NCBI GenBank assembly: GCA_027487555.1
Contig: JAIYDI010000015.1
Span: 22,602-86,601 of the forward strand
Length of the DNA stretch: 64,000 nucleotides
Source of the DNA: Hyphomicrobiales bacterium
GTDB taxonomy: Bacteria; Pseudomonadota; Alphaproteobacteria; Rhizobiales; Devosiaceae
Direction of reading: 5' to 3'
The translations under genes and the position numbers were made by a program. This document shows positions 1 to 9,844 of this stretch, piece by piece; position 1 is the stretch's first letter, and each line of letters opens with the position of its first letter. Below the pieces are notes generated by a model that worked only from the letters and a program-made list of their open reading frames with translations, was not told where the DNA came from and made no database searches.

Positions 1-39
1 GTTATTGCTTCAGCCATAAATTACTGGTACACGAAAAGC

Positions 40-98
40 GGTCCGGAGGGAAGTTGGAGCTTCCAACCGGACCTGACCGCAACCGAAGTTGGAGCTTC
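40..98. repeat. Paired 14-bp direct repeat with a nested stem-loop
   Basis: The 14-mer GAAGTTGGAGCTTC occurs at 50-63 and again at 85-98, 35 bp apart. The first copy sits between inverted arms GGTCCGG (40-46) and CCGGACC (67-73), with inner arms TTGGA/TCCAA. The second copy carries the GGAG that precedes the ATG at 103, so a protein or RNA fold acting here could control translation of the next gene. Function is inferred from position only. Confidence 0.5.
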
Positions 99-102
99 GA
101 TC

Positions 103-387
103 ATGGCTATTCGTGCCGTATCACGGCGCGCGCCTTCGCGCACCTACGCGCCCACACAGAACTTCACCCGCGAGCAAATCGAGGCGCGCTGCGAAGCGCT
201 TGCCGATGAGCTGCAGCGGCTTATCGCAGCCCTCGACTATGCGGACGGCGATCCGGACCTTGAGGACAATGCCGATGGCGAGCCATCGCTTTGCAACTGG
301 GGCGGCTGGGGCGATGCCGGCTACGACCTGGAGCTTGACGAGACCGAGCACCGCGAAGATCACCGGCTCGGCTGGAGGGTAGCATGA
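103..387 (+). CDS. Small acidic hypothetical protein of the integrated element
   Basis: A 94-residue protein with a basic N-terminus, a short helical stretch (residues about 25-48) and an acidic C-terminal half rich in Asp, Glu, Gly and Trp. I recognise no family. It overlaps the next gene by 4 bp (ATGA), and the same tight packing continues to the integrase, so it is read as cargo of the mobile element. GGAG 9 bp upstream supports the ATG at 103. Small acidic proteins of this type are common beside integrases in Rhizobiales islands; no activity can be assigned. Confidence 0.6.
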   Translation: MAIRAVSRRAPSRTYAPTQNFTREQIEARCEALADELQRLIAALDYADGDPDLEDNADGEPSLCNWGGWGDAGYDLELDETEHREDHRLGWRVA

Positions 388-764
388 TCGCCCGTCGCGC
401 CATCGTCGCCGCGCTGCCGATCGCGGCAGCCTCACCCGCCCTTGCAGGCTTCCACCTTGCCCAGGCCGAGCCATCGGCCGGGCTGCGGCAGCTCATCGCG
501 GCGCATCTCGGGGCGCACGCGCGCCTGCAGGTGGCATGCAACCTCGCCGATGAGGATCACCCGGACTACGATCCGGCCTTCACCGGCTGGGATGCCATCA
601 ACGCGGCCGAGGAAGCCGCACGCGAGGCCGTGATCGCCGCCCCATGCCATACCCTCGCCGATGTGCGGGCGAAGGTGGCGCACCTGGTGCGGCGGCTTGA
701 TGCGGGTGATCAGGACTTTCCGAACCCGTGGGATATCGAGGCGCTGCTGCGATCGCTGGCGTGA
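384..764 (+). CDS. Hypothetical protein with probable export signal
   Basis: A 126-residue protein. The N-terminus has an Arg-Arg pair at residues 4-5, a hydrophobic Ala-rich stretch and an Ala-Leu-Ala-Gly cleavage-like site near residue 22, which resembles a Sec or Tat signal peptide. The remainder is helical and acidic, with Trp residues in a segment that looks conserved (FTGWDAINAAEE). Short proteins with such leaders recur in integrated elements of Rhizobiales, usually without known function. It starts inside the stop of the preceding gene, implying co-translation. Confidence 0.6.
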   Translation: MIARRAIVAALPIAAASPALAGFHLAQAEPSAGLRQLIAAHLGAHARLQVACNLADEDHPDYDPAFTGWDAINAAEEAAREAVIAAPCHTLADVRAKVAHLVRRLDAGDQDFPNPWDIEALLRSLA

Positions 765-782
765 TCGAAAGTTTCCGCTTGA

Positions 783-802
783 CCAAATACGGTTGTATAT
801 GG
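783..802. promoter_or_regulatory. Imperfect inverted repeat, candidate operator
   Basis: CCAAATAC (783-790) and GTATATGG (795-802) form 8-bp arms with one mismatch around a 4-bp centre. The site lies 30-50 bp before the start of a MerR-like regulator gene, a usual place for an autoregulatory operator. A TTGACC hexamer overlaps its left edge, but I cannot pair it with a well-spaced -10 element. Confidence 0.35.
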
Positions 803-832
803 CACTCGATTGTGACGACGCGAGGTGAAGCC

Positions 833-1414
833 ATGACCGAAACGATTCTCGATCTCGATCAGCCGATTTTCAGCACTGCTGAGTGTGCCGCGATTGCGAA
901 TGTCACGCCCAACAATATCCGGGCATGGCAGCAACGCGGACACCTGAAGCTTTCGGATTTCGACAAGGAAGCGGAGGGGAACGGTAAGGCGGGGCTACTG
1001 ACCCCGCGCACCGTTCTGATGATCGCGATTGCGGGCGAGATGCTGCAGCATGGGCTTGCGGGCGCTCCATCGGTTGCGATCGCGGCAGCTCATCACTTCA
1101 TGTGGCATGGAGCCGAGACGGGCGGGCGGCGCCGCTTGCCGGGTCACCTCTATCAGGATGGCCGCACCTTCCTGGTGGTGCCGAAGGATAGGAGCCCGCT
1201 CACCATATGCATGCTCCCAAACGACCGATTTCAGGACTTCTGGCGTGCCAACTTCATCGGCGCCTCATTCTTCGTGCTCGAAGTGGATGAGACCTATGTC
1301 GGCACCATGGTCCGCATGCAGAAGGTGCTGAAGGCGCACCACAAGAGCGACACAATGGCATGGCGCGCGGTTCGCGCCCGCGAGTTGCTCGCCAGCGAGA
1401 AGGCGGAGGCGTGA
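833..1414 (+). CDS. MerR-like DNA-binding regulator of the integrated element
   Basis: A 193-residue protein. Residues about 14-60 match the start of a MerR-type helix-turn-helix (sensing segment STAECAAIANVTPNNIRAWQQRG followed by a wing-like basic segment). The remaining 130 residues show no recognisable effector domain. The ATG at 833 is preferred over an upstream in-frame start at 728 because GAGGTGAAG lies just before it and the longer form would overlap the preceding gene. The stop codon overlaps the next ATG (TGATG). It probably controls excision or cargo genes of the element; the target is unknown. Confidence 0.65.
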   Translation: MTETILDLDQPIFSTAECAAIANVTPNNIRAWQQRGHLKLSDFDKEAEGNGKAGLLTPRTVLMIAIAGEMLQHGLAGAPSVAIAAAHHFMWHGAETGGRRRLPGHLYQDGRTFLVVPKDRSPLTICMLPNDRFQDFWRANFIGASFFVLEVDETYVGTMVRMQKVLKAHHKSDTMAWRAVRARELLASEKAEA

Positions 1415-1692
1415 TGCGGTTCCGGGTCAATCCCCGCGACGTTTCGCTTGAGGCTGCAGCGCGTCGGCTTGGCATGTCGCCCAAGGCATTCGAGGAGGCT
1501 CTGCCCAATCTTATCGCGCGCGGCTTTCCAAAGCCGGACCCCGACACTGGCAATCACGATCTCGATGCCATCGATCGGTGGTGCGATGCACGGCACCCTC
1601 ACCTGTTTCCCATGTCCGCTCCGATCGCGGCACGTGACGCCTCATCCATCGTCAAGGATCGGCTCGCGGCGATGAAGGTGAGCAATGGCTAA
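1414..1692 (+). CDS. Excisionase/AlpA-like small DNA-binding protein
   Basis: A 92-residue protein with a helix-turn-helix-like segment (SLEAAARRLGMSPKAFEEAL, residues about 11-30) followed by a basic loop GFPKPDPDTG that resembles the wing of AlpA/Xis-type recombination directionality factors. It lies between a regulator and the integrase and overlaps the integrase start by 8 bp, the standard position for an excisionase in tRNA-targeted islands. The start at 1414 shares bases with the stop of the upstream gene; a start at 1360 would overlap it. The role is inferred from context and fold pattern. Confidence 0.6.
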   Translation: MRFRVNPRDVSLEAAARRLGMSPKAFEEALPNLIARGFPKPDPDTGNHDLDAIDRWCDARHPHLFPMSAPIAARDASSIVKDRLAAMKVSNG

Positions 1693-2842
1693 GAAGGGGC
1701 GGCCCAGGCACTATGTAGTGAAGCGCGGCCGCGCCTTCTGGCAGCCGACCAAGAAGATGCGCGCGCTCGGCTTTCAGGCAGTACCGCTTGGCGAGGATAG
1801 CCCCGAGGCGTTCCGTCTTTGCGAGGAGTGGAATCGCCGGTGGGACTTGCTCCGGACTGGCGTTCAGTCGTCGCTGGCGCTCGCGGGAGCGGACAACCTG
1901 TCTCCGGATCGGCCCGAGGCCCTTACCATCTATCCGCCGCGCTCGCTCGGTGCTGCATTCAAAGAGTACCGCGCCACCATTGAGTGGACGAAAAAGGCGC
2001 CGGCGACCCGCGACGAGTGGGAACGATGCTGGCGCCACATCAAGCCCGTGTTCGGCGACCTTGACCCAAGGACTGTGAGCCTCGGAGACATCAGCGAGTT
2101 TCGGGAGGCGATCTCCCAGCTCATCAGTCCGGGCGAAGCCTTCCGAGTGATCAAAATCTGGCGCGCCCTGTGGAAGATCGCAGCCGCCCTGCACTACTGC
2201 ACACGCGATGCCGACCCTTCCCTAGCCATCCGCAATTCGGCGCCGGCAGGACGATCGGCGACGTGGACAGAGGGCGAAGCGGTGCGCCTGGTGAAGCAGG
2301 CTTGGCGGATGGGATATCACGGCTTGGCGGCAGTGATTGCGGTCGCGTGGGACACCCAACTCGCTCCGCAGGACGTTAGGGACCTTCGGGCCGAACAGAT
2401 GGCAGAGGCCCGGACCGGGCAGCTGTTTTTCACGGAACGGGGCAAGACCGGCAAGCCTGTTGGCGGTCTCCTATGCCGGCGGACTCAGCTGGTGATTGCT
2501 GCCTATCTGGAACGCCTTGGCTTGGAGCTGCTGGACGATGCCCACATCTTCCGCAATCGCTCAGGCCGCCCTTACAGCAAGGACACGCTGGGGGACGATT
2601 TCCGCGATGTGCGGCTGGTCTTGTTCGGCCGCGATGAGACGCGCCGACTCGGCCACGACTTCCGACGTTCGGGAGCGGTCGAAGCCATCGTGGGGGATGC
2701 CACTCCGGCAGCACTGTCGCACGCAATGGGCAACACGCTCTCAGCTTCAAACACCCTGTTTCGCACCTATGTGCCGGTTCGGGCGGAGACCATCCGTGCC
2801 GTCCGAGATGCGCGCCTGAAAGGTCGCGGGAAGCTCAGATGA
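1685..2842 (+). CDS. Tyrosine-type site-specific integrase
   Basis: A 385-residue integrase for insertion and excision of the element at tRNA-Asp. A basic N-terminal segment and a SAM-like core-binding domain (about 85-170) precede the catalytic domain (about 190-370). Visible catalytic residues are Lys254 in RGKTGK, His324 and Arg327 in HDFR, His346 in SHAMGN and the nucleophile candidate Tyr362 in FRTYVP. In box I the usual Arg of TGLR is replaced: the segment reads TQLAPQDVR, with Ala227 in that position, although Arg232 and Arg235 lie close by. The gene points at the 3' end of tRNA-Asp, as expected for an element integrated there. The left end of the element is outside the window. Confidence 0.85.
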   Translation: MAKKGRPRHYVVKRGRAFWQPTKKMRALGFQAVPLGEDSPEAFRLCEEWNRRWDLLRTGVQSSLALAGADNLSPDRPEALTIYPPRSLGAAFKEYRATIEWTKKAPATRDEWERCWRHIKPVFGDLDPRTVSLGDISEFREAISQLISPGEAFRVIKIWRALWKIAAALHYCTRDADPSLAIRNSAPAGRSATWTEGEAVRLVKQAWRMGYHGLAAVIAVAWDTQLAPQDVRDLRAEQMAEARTGQLFFTERGKTGKPVGGLLCRRTQLVIAAYLERLGLELLDDAHIFRNRSGRPYSKDTLGDDFRDVRLVLFGRDETRRLGHDFRRSGAVEAIVGDATPAALSHAMGNTLSASNTLFRTYVPVRAETIRAVRDARLKGRGKLR

Positions 2843-2947
2843 GAACGGAACCGGCTCAAAAGTTTGAACGCGACTTCATAGAAAGTTGGAACGCCAGACT
2901 TCGGGAGATTTCATCAAACGCCAACCCCTTGAAAAGCGAGGAGAAAA

Positions 2948-3024
<77 letters not shown>

Positions 3025-3145
3025 ATGGCGACTGTGCCGCGCGACGTGGGGATCGTTTAGAGGGCTGACGGTTGAGTGTCAAGCATCTATTTTCGAATTT
3101 GTGCGACAGATGAAAATTCGGCCGCAAAGCCCTATTTCAGCAACA

Positions 3146-3178
3146 TAAAAGGCCGCCCAACCTAACGGTCGGCGGCCC
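3146..3178 (-). terminator. Rho-independent terminator after tRNA-Val
   Basis: Arms GGCCGCC (3151-3157) and GGCGGCC (3171-3177) form a GC stem. On the minus strand the stem is followed by TTTTAT, which ends the tRNA-Val transcript before tRNA-Asp. Confidence 0.7.
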
Positions 3179-3195
3179 TTCGGCATTCTGGGATA

Positions 3196-3270
3196 TGGTG
3201 GGCGGTGACGGTCTCGAACCGCCGACCCTCTCGGTGTAAACGAGATGCTCTACCACTGAGCTAACCGCCC
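3196..3270 (-). tRNA. tRNA-Val(TAC)
   Basis: A 75-nt tRNA on the minus strand with encoded CCA. Acceptor GGGCGGT pairs perfectly with ACCGCCC. The anticodon loop TTTACAC gives anticodon TAC. It lies downstream of the HU gene on the same strand. Confidence 0.95.
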
Positions 3271-3398
3271 GGAACGACAGCGTCGCTCAGGAGCGCACTA
3301 AGTAGGGGTTGGTTCGATGCGCGTCAACCCGGGAACACCATGGACGCGAGCATGGCCACCAAAGGGCAGGCCAACGCTCGGCATCCGCGGCTACAAAC

Positions 3399-3674
3399 TT
3401 AGTTGATGGCGTCCTTGAGGCCCTTGCCGGGCTTGAACTTGGCCTGGTTGCTGGCCGGGATCTGAATCTCTGCGCCAGTGGCCGGGTTGCGTCCGACCGA
3501 GGCTTCGCGGCGCGACACGGCAAAAGTGCCGAAGCCGACCAGACGCACTTCGTCGCCGGCCTTGAGAGATGCCGTTATCGCATCGAAGACAGCGTCGACG
3601 GCGTCAGCGGCCTGGGCCTTGGTCAGGCCCGTCTTGTCGGCGACGACGCCGATCAGGTCGTTCTTGTTGGACAT
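3399..3674 (-). CDS. hupB: Nucleoid protein HU
   Basis: A 91-residue HU-family histone-like protein that bends and compacts DNA as a dimer. The sequence runs MSNKNDLI at the start through the dimerisation helices to the DNA-binding arm, with the family signature GFGTFAVSRR around residues 47-56 and the arm tip RNPATG around 61-66. Length is typical. The ATG at 3674 is preferred over an upstream start because GAGGAAA precedes it and homologues start there. In many Rhizobiales hupB directly follows lon; here phnM and a broken transporter gene lie between them. Confidence 0.95.
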   Translation of the reverse strand: MSNKNDLIGVVADKTGLTKAQAADAVDAVFDAITASLKAGDEVRLVGFGTFAVSRREASVGRNPATGAEIQIPASNQAKFKPGKGLKDAIN

Positions 3675-3807
3675 TGCGTTTCCTCGTTGTTGATTGCCCG
3701 CCCCTAAGGGCGAACGAAATGCCGCGACCCTTGGTCGATTCTGGCTGGAACGCAAGGCAATCCGGGCGTTTCCGCCGGCCCTGCACGCCATTCCTGTTAA
3801 TGATCCG

Positions 3808-4668
3808 TCAACCGGAACCCGCAGCGTTCGCGGCGTCGCTGCGTGATGGCTTATGCTTCAACCCTACCAGAAGCGGCAGCGCAAGTAGATAAACCGCTCC
3901 TCCCACGATCCACGCAACCCTGGGTCCATGTGGCTCGAGAGCAAAGCAGACGGCGGAGACGAACAAGGGTCCGAACACCGATGCGAGACAGAAAATGCTT
4001 CCCAGGACGCCCCGAAGTTTGCCCCGGCTGTCTCGATCGACCCACCGCGTCGTCAGCGACTGCAAAGCCGGCATGCCGATGCCCCCGAGCGCAAAGAGCG
4101 GCGCCAGCGCGCACAGCACCCATCCACACGGCGTAGGCCCGAGAATAGCCAATGCCGTCCACTCCCAGGCCATTCCCAATAGTACAACGCGGCGTCCGAA
4201 GCCGTTCAGCCGTCCGACCGGTCAGCGGTGCCGGCGCTAAGGCATAGAAAGGACCGAACATTGCATGGAACGGCCCGAACCGCTTCGGCCGCGGATCTTC
4301 CTCCGAAAAGTCGGTGGTGTAGGCCATGGCGACCGCCATGTTGGCACTGCTGAGCCAGGCAGTCGCGCGCCCGACCAGCAGCAGCCAGAGCGTCGGCTCA
4401 AATGCTATATCGAACAGCCGAAGGCCGCACCTGCCAGCGAAAACAGCAACACAGGAGGCCGGCCGAACCGGTCTTGCAGCACCCCGACAACCGGCGAATG
4501 CACGAACTGCATCGCCAAGTAGAGCGCAAGCAGCAGCCCTACCTAATCCTCGATCTGTGAATCGTGCGGCACCTCGCGCAGAAGCTTGGGGAGGACCAGG
4601 AAAATCAGGCCTATGCCCATCCCATCAAGCAGAACGGCGGAAAGGTTGACGACCAGCACCTTGTTCAC
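3808..4668 (-). pseudogene. Decayed TetA-like major facilitator transporter
   Basis: Remains of a TetA/TCR-family drug:H+ antiporter. Translation from a GTG at 4668 gives a clear family N-terminus (VNKVLVVNLSAVLLDGMGIG), then an in-frame TAG near 4543, followed by the loop-2/3 signature QDRFGRPPV and another TAG near 4410. A shifted frame then gives SSANMAVAMAYT and FGPFHAMFG (TM4-5 region). After a further shift the last third (from about 4179) gives GGIGMPALQSL and the final helices. About 150 residues of the usual 400 (around TM5-TM9) are absent. The C-terminal part is open for 123 codons, but a functional 12-helix protein is impossible. Confidence 0.8.
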
Positions 4669-4739
4669 ATTGGCCCCCAAGCAAGGCCATTGTTCTATTT
4701 TCGTTCACATTGCTCGACAAGTCACAACCTGCGTTTTTC

Positions 4740-5894
4740 CTATAGTCGGCGGGCGCCAGCCACCCACACGGCTCGGATCACTGGCACATCGTCGATAAGT
4801 CTCACCTGCAGGATGTCTGCACGGGCCCCTGGGCGCAGCGTTCCGCGATCGTCGAGCCCAGTTATCGCAGCTGGGGTCTCTGTAACCATCCGCACGCCGG
4901 TGGTGAGGTCGCCCGCGTCGCGCCCGATGATGAACGCAGCATGCAGCAGACTCGACGGCACGTAGTCCGAGGTCAGCGCGTCGAGCAAACCTTGCCGTGC
5001 GAGATCCCCAGCGCCGACGTTACCCGAATGCGAGCCGCCAAGCACCACGTTCGGCGATCCCATCACGACCGTCTGTCCAAGGCGTCGCGCCTCGCTCGCC
5101 GCTGCGATGGTTGTCGGAAACTCGCTGATTGTGATGCCATCTGCAACAGACTGCGCAACGTCATCGAGTGTGGTGTCATCGTGACTCGCCAGACGTATCT
5201 GCTTGTCACGACCGTGAGACGTAATGACCGCCCTTGCGGCCGGCACGAACGCGGCCTGCTGCGCCCGCCGGTCGGCGAGATAGTCGGACCACTCCGCGTC
5301 TGTCCACACCCGGTTGTTCTTCTTGCGGCGAAACTCGCGGTAGAGCGCCGTGTCATGCCACTGCCGTTGCCCGGGCGTATGGTCCATCATTGACAGCAGC
5401 CGCAGTCGCGGGTTGTCCACATGCTGCTCGATGATCGGCAGCAAGCCCCCATCCGAAAGCTCGCAGCGGAAGTGGAAGAAGTGCTCCACCCGCAGGGCGC
5501 CAGCCGCCCGCGCCTGATCGATGCCGTTGATGGCGGCACTCAGCATCCGGGTCCGCGCGCCAGCGCTGTCGTAGTCCCCCAGCGAGAGAGAATCGAACAC
5601 CGTAGTAATTCCCGCCGCCAGAATCTGCGCGTCATGCGCCAGTGCAGCCCCGAGTGGCGATGGCCAAGTGACGCCCGGCCGCGGGTGGAAGTGATGCTCG
5701 ATATTGTCGGTATGGAGGTCGATCAGCCCCGGAATGAGGAAATCGCCCTCGCAATCATGTTCCACGGTACCCTGCCCTGCGGCATCGACGATCAGGCCGC
5801 CTGCAATCGCCAGTTCCGTCTCGTCGGTGTCGGCCGGTGCCAGCACGCGCGCATTCACCAGGCGCGCATCGCCCTGTTGCTGCCGACCCATCAT
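4740..5894 (-). CDS. phnM: RPnTP diphosphatase PhnM (C-P lyase pathway)
   Basis: A 384-residue amidohydrolase. PhnM removes diphosphate from alpha-D-ribose 1-methylphosphonate 5-triphosphate in phosphonate breakdown. Family marks are the metal site IDLHTDNIEHH (about residues 57-67), PRPGV, HFHFRCEL, the conserved SHDD, and SPNVVLGGSHSGNV near the C-terminal third. Length matches the family (about 380). The ATG at 5894 is chosen because AGGGAG lies about 6 bp before it; ATGs at 5900 and 5891 are alternatives. No phnG-L, phnJ or transporter genes are in the window, so this copy is an orphan or works with a cluster elsewhere. Confidence 0.9.
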   Translation of the reverse strand: MMGRQQQGDARLVNARVLAPADTDETELAIAGGLIVDAAGQGTVEHDCEGDFLIPGLIDLHTDNIEHHFHPRPGVTWPSPLGAALAHDAQILAAGITTVFDSLSLGDYDSAGARTRMLSAAINGIDQARAAGALRVEHFFHFRCELSDGGLLPIIEQHVDNPRLRLLSMMDHTPGQRQWHDTALYREFRRKKNNRVWTDAEWSDYLADRRAQQAAFVPAARAVITSHGRDKQIRLASHDDTTLDDVAQSVADGITISEFPTTIAAASEARRLGQTVVMGSPNVVLGGSHSGNVGAGDLARQGLLDALTSDYVPSSLLHAAFIIGRDAGDLTTGVRMVTETPAAITGLDDRGTLRPGARADILQVRLIDDVPVIRAVWVAGARRL

Positions 5895-5952
5895 CGTCAT
5901 CTCCCTTGAAGGCACGGGCTGATAGTGCGGTCTTGTGACGCCAATGCGACAC

Positions 5953-5984
5953 CAAAACAAAACGGCGCCCCGTGGGGCGCCGCC
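5953..5984 (-). terminator. Rho-independent terminator of lon
   Basis: CGGCGCCCC (5963-5971) and GGGGCGCCG (5974-5982) form a strong hairpin. Read on the minus strand it is followed by TTTTGTTTT, ending the lon transcript about 20 bp after its stop. Confidence 0.8.
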
Positions 5985-6003
5985 AATTTGAAACCGAACA
6001 GCG

Positions 6004-8442
<2,439 letters not shown>

Positions 8443-8612
8443 ATGAGGTCCTTTCATGGACACGGCCAGGTTCGGCCCTGGTCGTATCCGTCTAGCAATC
8501 CGGCCGGTCCCCGACATGGGCGGCAAGCCTGATTCCGACAATTAAATAGGCGTTTGCTACCAAAGGGCAAGTGAACCTGCCCTTTTTGACGGGCACATCC
8601 ATTCTGCGAGCG

Positions 8613-9758
8613 CTACGAGATCGACCACGTCGTGTTCCCCTCACCATTGTGGCGAACGTAGCGCGCCCTCGGCCGGATCAATTGACCTGACTCAAGCTGT
8701 TCAATCATGTGGGCCAACCAGCCAGCGCTGCGCGCCAGCGCAAATAGCGTCAGCGGCGCCTCCTTGGGCAGGTTGAATGCGCTAGCTAGTGCAGAAAGGG
8801 CGAAGTCCACGTTTGGTGCTTCTCCGGTTAGCTCCCGACCGACACGCTCAAATGCTTTGTACTCGTTAGGCGCCTCGAACGCGTCGAGCAGCGCGCGGGC
8901 CCGAACGTCGCCAAGTGGATAGAGCCTGTGCCCGAAACCGGGGAGGACTCGCCCCTCGCCAAGCCAGTTGCGCAAACTGCTTTCGGCATCGGCTGTTGCT
9001 CCAAGGTCGTCTGCCAACGCGCTGACATACCCGGCCGACATACCATGCCGCGGGCCGAGGAGTGCTCCGAGACCAGCAAGCATACCCGCTGCAAGCGGCG
9101 CCCCGGTCGAGACGGTCACCCGCGCGGCAAAGGTGGACGGGTTGAGCTCATGGTCGGCCAGCAGCACCAATGCCCTTGAGATCGGCGCGGAAGCGTTGTC
9201 GACTTTCCACCGCCGTGCGAGGCGCGCTGCGACATCCCCGCGATCCGGCCCTGCCAGTTTGTCCGTGACAAGACCGAGTAGATCCGCTGCCTCGGCACGC
9301 AGTTCCAGCCTGCTCATCCCGAGCGATGGTCGCGCGCTACCTAGCCGCCCAGCAAGGTCGAGCAGCAAATTCGGAATTCCAAGGTCATGGGATCCGACAG
9401 TCGGTAGACCGCCCAATGGGGTTTCGAGCAGTCGCTCTGCTACGTCCTCGAACGCGAGAGCCCCTGCAAGTACGACTGCGTCCTGCCCGCGGTAGATCAG
9501 GCGCCCATCGACCACCGTCGATATCGCGGTCTTGAACAGTGGCTCGCCCCAGTCCACCGCCTCCGCTGCCACGGAAGCACTGGGCCTTCGGCCTCGCGCC
9601 TTGCCGGCGAGCCGCTCCACGTCATCGGCAAGGTACTGGCTCCGCCGCGCATCGGTGGGGTCGGGCCGCGCCCGGATGCGGCCGCGGCTGACATTCGCGT
9701 AGAGGCTCTGGGGCTTGCTCCCCAGCCGCTTCAGGGCTTCGGCAGCGGATAACCACAT
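8613..9758 (-). CDS. Citrate synthase-like protein with N-terminal DNA-binding-like domain
   Basis: A 381-residue protein. Residues 1-50 (LSAAEALKRLGSKPQSLYANVSRGRIRARPD) have the pattern of a MerR/excisionase-type helix-turn-helix with a wing. Residues about 70-375 form a citrate synthase domain with the expected active-site residues: His203 in DHELNPSTF, His238 in GPRHG, His277 in GFGHRLYPLGD and Asp318 in APNVDF. Citrate synthases condense oxaloacetate (or a related 2-oxoacid) with acyl-CoA. It is transcribed away from a second citrate synthase gene, with 86 bp between the starts containing two perfect palindromes. An enzyme that also binds its own control region is a reasonable inference, not shown. 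Confidence 0.85.
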   Translation of the reverse strand: MWLSAAEALKRLGSKPQSLYANVSRGRIRARPDPTDARRSQYLADDVERLAGKARGRRPSASVAAEAVDWGEPLFKTAISTVVDGRLIYRGQDAVVLAGALAFEDVAERLLETPLGGLPTVGSHDLGIPNLLLDLAGRLGSARPSLGMSRLELRAEAADLLGLVTDKLAGPDRGDVAARLARRWKVDNASAPISRALVLLADHELNPSTFAARVTVSTGAPLAAGMLAGLGALLGPRHGMSAGYVSALADDLGATADAESSLRNWLGEGRVLPGFGHRLYPLGDVRARALLDAFEAPNEYKAFERVGRELTGEAPNVDFALSALASAFNLPKEAPLTLFALARSAGWLAHMIEQLESGQLIRPRARYVRHNGEGNTTWSIS

Positions 9759-9800
9759 TGACGCCTCACATTGATCAATATCATCAAGATTGACGTCAAT
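9757..9800. promoter_or_regulatory. Two perfect palindromes between divergent citrate synthase genes
   Basis: ATTGATCAAT (9770-9779) and ATTGACGTCAAT (9789-9800) are both perfect palindromes sharing ATTGA/TCAAT ends. Their centres are 20 bp apart, about two helical turns, so a bound dimer pair would face the same side of the helix. A third ATTGACG half-site overlaps the minus-strand start at 9757-9763. They are the natural operator candidates for the 86-bp divergent promoter region. Confidence 0.6.
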
Positions 9801-9844
9801 GTTAGCACACCTATCTTGCTGGCAAATATCCCCGGAGATGGAAA

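Noticed and set aside
40..98. The paired 14-mer as a CRISPR fragment
   Set aside because: Only two copies, the unit is too short, and the spacing fits a regulatory pair better.
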